Source of the DNA: Chloroflexota bacterium
GTDB taxonomy: Bacteria > Chloroflexota > UBA6077 > JADZDV01
DNA length: 8,924 bases
Direction of reading: 5' to 3'
Assembly: GCA_020850915.1 (NCBI GenBank)
Contig: JADZDV010000004.1
Coordinates: forward strand, 1-8,924
How positions within the stretch are numbered: the stretch's first letter is position 1; each line of letters opens with the position of its first letter. Made by a program: the position numbers and the translations under genes. The notes under the pieces are model-generated. The model was given only the letters and a program-made list of their open reading frames with translations. It was not told where the DNA came from and did no database searches. Below, piece by piece: positions 7,019 to 8,924 of the stretch.

Positions 7019-7402
7019 CTACGCGAGAGCGCTGGCCCGCCGGGCGCATTGAACGCAGCGCGTCGTCCACGGCAGTGCGCGGAGTCGCGCGGGATCGATC
7101 GGCTCCCGGCATACCTCGCACGGGCCGTACACTCCCCGAGCCAGCCGGGTCAACGTCTCGTCGATGAGCCGAACGCGTTGCAGCTCGGCCTGCTCCAGCG
7201 CCAGATCCAGCTCCTGCTCGGCAAGATCGCTCGCAACGTCCGCGTCGTCGCCGGCCGCGCCGCTTTCCTCGGCCTGGCTTGCGCCCAGCGCTCGCTCTGC
7301 TTCGCCGAGCATCTCCACGCTCCGGAGCAGTCGAGCGCGCTCCCTGCGAAGCGCCGTCGTCAACTCCTGTTTGAGCTCCGGCGCCAGGTCTGTGGGTGTC
7401 AT
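7019..7402 (-). CDS. DksA/TraR family C4 zinc-finger protein
   Basis: A 127-aa protein with a DksA-like layout: an N-terminal charged helical region (about 8-85, probably a two-helix coiled coil) and a C-terminal zinc finger with Cys95, Cys98, Cys116 and Cys119 (CxxC-x17-CxxC). The stretch DDADVA (52-57) fits the DxxDxA tip motif by which DksA acts in the RNA polymerase secondary channel. Family members modulate transcription initiation, often with ppGpp, at rRNA and stress promoters. It is shorter than E. coli DksA (151 aa) but longer than plasmid TraR; many high-GC bacteria carry DksA-like proteins of this size. Ribosome site AAGGAGGG (7409-7416, minus strand) lies 6 nt before the ATG, so the start is secure. 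It is divergent from the PAS sensor, with an operator-like box facing it. A direct ppGpp role is not shown. Confidence 0.9.
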   Translation of the reverse strand: MTPTDLAPELKQELTTALRRERARLLRSVEMLGEAERALGASQAEESGAAGDDADVASDLAEQELDLALEQAELQRVRLIDETLTRLARGVYGPCEVCREPIDPARLRALPWTTRCVQCARRASALA

Positions 7403-7487
7403 GGCAGTCCCTCCTTCTCCGGGCCGCCCCGGCCCGTGTGCCTGGCGTCATCATGCTGGGCGCGGGTTGCCGGCATCGTTAGGCCAG

Positions 7488-7504
7488 GTAAACTCTGGGT
7501 CACC
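7488..7504 (-). promoter_or_regulatory. PHO-box-like direct repeat facing the DksA-like gene
   Basis: On the minus strand this reads GGTGAC-CCAGA-GTTTAC with 11-bp half-site spacing, followed by CTG, so it contains the 9-mer GTTTACCTG (7485-7493, minus). The first half-site is less canonical than in the other boxes. It lies about 86 nt upstream of the DksA-like ATG, a normal distance for a promoter-proximal activator site. Confidence 0.45.
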
Positions 7505-7523
7505 ACGGCTCGCGCCTCATCCC

Positions 7524-7562
7524 TTTTACCCGCCATTTACCCGCGTAGAGGACCGCGTTTAC
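7524..7562 (+). promoter_or_regulatory. Phased PHO-box-like array facing the PAS sensor gene
   Basis: Half-sites TTTTAC (7524-7529), ATTTAC (7535-7540) and GTTTAC (7557-7562) start at offsets 0, 11 and 33 bp, all on one 11-bp helical register with one slot (7546) unoccupied. The last is again the 9-mer GTTTACCTG (7557-7565). A weak -10-like TACGCT at 7573-7578 begins 11 bp after the last half-site, the spacing expected of a PhoB-type activator replacing the -35 element. The rest of 7403-7634 shows no gene. Confidence 0.5.
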
Positions 7563-7634
7563 CTGGCGGCCGTACGCTTCTTCGAAGAACGCGCCGCGGA
7601 GCCGTTCGGAGGGCCAGGAGGCAGACAGGCGCTC

Positions 7635-8924
7635 GTGAGCGATCATGGACCCATGCCGGGAAAACGGCTGCCGACAACCGGTGACAGGCGAAGACGATCC
7701 CCGAGCGTCCGTTCAGCCGGCAGCAACGGGGCTCCGTGCGCTGTCCCGCCAGACTCGGAGGACGCGCTGTACCGTGCTGCCTGTGACGTCTTGCAGGACT
7801 GCCTGGCAGTCGTGGATGGCGAGGGGGTGATTCGGGCGGCCAATGCCGCCTGGCGTCGCGCCGCGGCAGACCCTTCGTCAGCGGACGCTTTGCCTCCGAT
7901 CGGATCGAGCCTCCTGGACGGCTGGCGAGGACCTCCCGGCCCGGAGCTCGCAATGCTCGCGGCCGGGCTGCGAGAGATCCTCGCGGGGCGTCGTGACGAG
8001 CTGGTCGTCGAGCGCCTTGACACCCGATCGAGTCCCCCAGCTTGCTGCCGGATCGTGGCCCGGTCACTCGGCGACGATCAGCCGGGCGCCTGTGTCACTC
8101 GCGCGCTCCTGCCAGCAGTCAGGCCGCCGGCGGAGTGGTCCGGGGGGTTGGGCCGCCAGGCAGCGCTGATCATCAACGCCGCGGCGGAAGGCATCTACGG
8201 CCTGGACCGCGCCGGCCGGACGACGTTCGTCAATCCGGCGGCTGCCAGCCTGCTTGGCTACAACGTAGACGAGCTCACCGACCAGGCGTTGCACGATGTC
8301 ATACACCACACGCGCAATGATGGAACGTCGTATCCGTGGCGAGATTGCCCGGTGGTGACCGCGCTGGAAGACGGCGCCGTCCACCGGGTGACGGGCGAGG
8401 TCTTCTGGCGTAAGGACGGCTCGAGCTTTCCTGTCGAGTACACGAGCACACCCATCTGGGAGAGCGGGCAGATTACCGGCGCCGTCGTCAGCTTCCGGGA
8501 TGTGGCAAAGCGGGTCCGGGCGGAGCAGGAGCAGCGCCGGCTGCTTCGAGAGGCCGAGGCAGCCGAGGCGCGCTTCCGCGGCCTGTTGGAGCAAGCGCCG
8601 GATGGCATCGTCATCTGCGACGGGAAGGGGCGCATCTCGCTGGTGAACCGCGAAGCCGAGCAGTTGTTCGGCTACGCCCGCGGCGAGCTGGTGGGCCAAT
8701 CGATCGAGCAGCTCGTGCCGGAGCGATTCCGCAAGCAGCACGTCGCGTACCGGACGCGCTACTGCAGCGACCCGGTCACGCGCCCGCTGCTGCACGGCAC
8801 CCCGCTCGTCGGACGCCGCGCGGACGGCACGGAGTTCCCTGCCGAAATCAGCCTCAGCCCGATGGGGCGCGGCGAGCAGCTCGTGGTGACGAGCGTCATC
8901 CGCGACGCAACCGAGCGACAGCAC
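7635..8924 (+). CDS. Multi-PAS sensor protein, probably a histidine kinase (3' end outside window)
   Basis: An open frame of 430 codons running off the window. Numbered from GTG 7635, a divergent PAS-like domain lies at about 44-150 (CLAVVDGEGVIRAANAAW). A clear PAS/S-box domain lies at about 176-292 (GIYGLDRAGRTTFVNPAA, then WRKDGSSFPVEYTSTPI and GAVVSFRDV). A short charged helix linker lies at 292-314 and a third PAS domain at about 315-430 (APDGIVICDGKGRISLVN, then RRADGTEFPAEISLSPM and SVIRDATER). No membrane segment is seen, so it appears to be a soluble sensor; the bound ligand is unknown. The missing C terminus could be a histidine kinase, GGDEF/EAL, or another output. The start is uncertain: GTG 7635 has AGGAGG at 7616-7621, 13 nt upstream, while the in-frame ATG 7653 has no ribosome site nearby. 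It is divergent from the DksA-like gene, with a phased operator array upstream. Confidence 0.85.
   Translation, partial: MSDHGPMPGKRLPTTGDRRRRSPSVRSAGSNGAPCAVPPDSEDALYRAACDVLQDCLAVVDGEGVIRAANAAWRRAAADPSSADALPPIGSSLLDGWRGPPGPELAMLAAGLREILAGRRDELVVERLDTRSSPPACCRIVARSLGDDQPGACVTRALLPAVRPPAEWSGGLGRQAALIINAAAEGIYGLDRAGRTTFVNPAAASLLGYNVDELTDQALHDVIHHTRNDGTSYPWRDCPVVTALEDGAVHRVTGEVFWRKDGSSFPVEYTSTPIWESGQITGAVVSFRDVAKRVRAEQEQRRLLREAEAAEARFRGLLEQAPDGIVICDGKGRISLVNREAEQLFGYARGELVGQSIEQLVPERFRKQHVAYRTRYCSDPVTRPLLHGTPLVGRRADGTEFPAEISLSPMGRGEQLVVTSVIRDATERQH

Noticed and set aside
8064..8924. 286-aa minus-strand frame reaching the window end
   Set aside because: It is antisense to the PAS domains, which give clear S-box motifs on the plus strand without interruption to the window end.
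1..8924. tRNA, rRNA, CRISPR arrays, insertion sequences, riboswitches
   Set aside because: No cloverleaf, repeat-spacer array, transposase or terminal repeats, or known aptamer core was recognised by eye.

Overview
This is a high-GC bacterial chromosome segment with six protein-coding genes. Coding is dense, there are few AT-rich stretches, and no tRNA, rRNA, IS element or CRISPR array is visible. Gene content is a tandem universal stress protein (USP), an APH/ATP-binding fusion, a GNAT plus ADP-forming acyl-CoA synthetase fusion, a DksA-like protein, a multi-PAS sensor and an M24 peptidase. Together with 11-bp direct-repeat operators resembling actinobacterial PHO boxes, this suggests a high-GC Terrabacteria lineage such as Chloroflexota or Actinomycetota. 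That placement is an inference from style and not from a marker gene.

Layout: (i) 36-1259 (+), an M24 metallopeptidase with all five metal ligands. It converges on (ii) 1268-2986 (-), a homologue of the bifunctional aminoglycoside-phosphotransferase-fold/P-loop kinase family in which both ATP-handling motifs look damaged. Only 8 bp separate the two stop codons, and a small perfect hairpin covers both. (iii) 2987-3291, a divergent promoter region with two operator-like boxes pointing outward. (iv) 3292-4200 (+), a tandem USP, followed after 9 bp by (v) 4210-6915 (+), a 901-aa GNAT/acyl-CoA synthetase (ADP-forming) fusion that may be a protein lysine acyltransferase. These two look like an operon. 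(vi) A 12-bp inverted repeat at 6919-6981, between convergent genes. (vii) 7019-7402 (-), a DksA/TraR-type C4 zinc-finger protein. (viii) 7403-7634, a second divergent promoter region with outward-pointing boxes of the same type. (ix) 7635-8924 (+), a sensor with three PAS-like domains that runs off the window.

The main new observation is a shared cis-element. Both divergent intergenic regions carry pairs of six-base half-sites (GTTCAC/GTTTAC type) spaced exactly 11 bp apart, one box facing each flanking gene. The 9-mer GTTTACCTG occurs three times, each time inside such a box. This architecture fits an OmpR/PhoB-family response regulator and suggests that the USP-acyltransferase operon, the APH-like gene, the DksA-like gene and the PAS sensor form one local stress or starvation regulon. 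The APH-fusion/tandem-USP pair also recalls Rv2004c/Rv2005c of the Mycobacterium tuberculosis dormancy (DosR) regulon, but no DosR-type palindrome was seen here.
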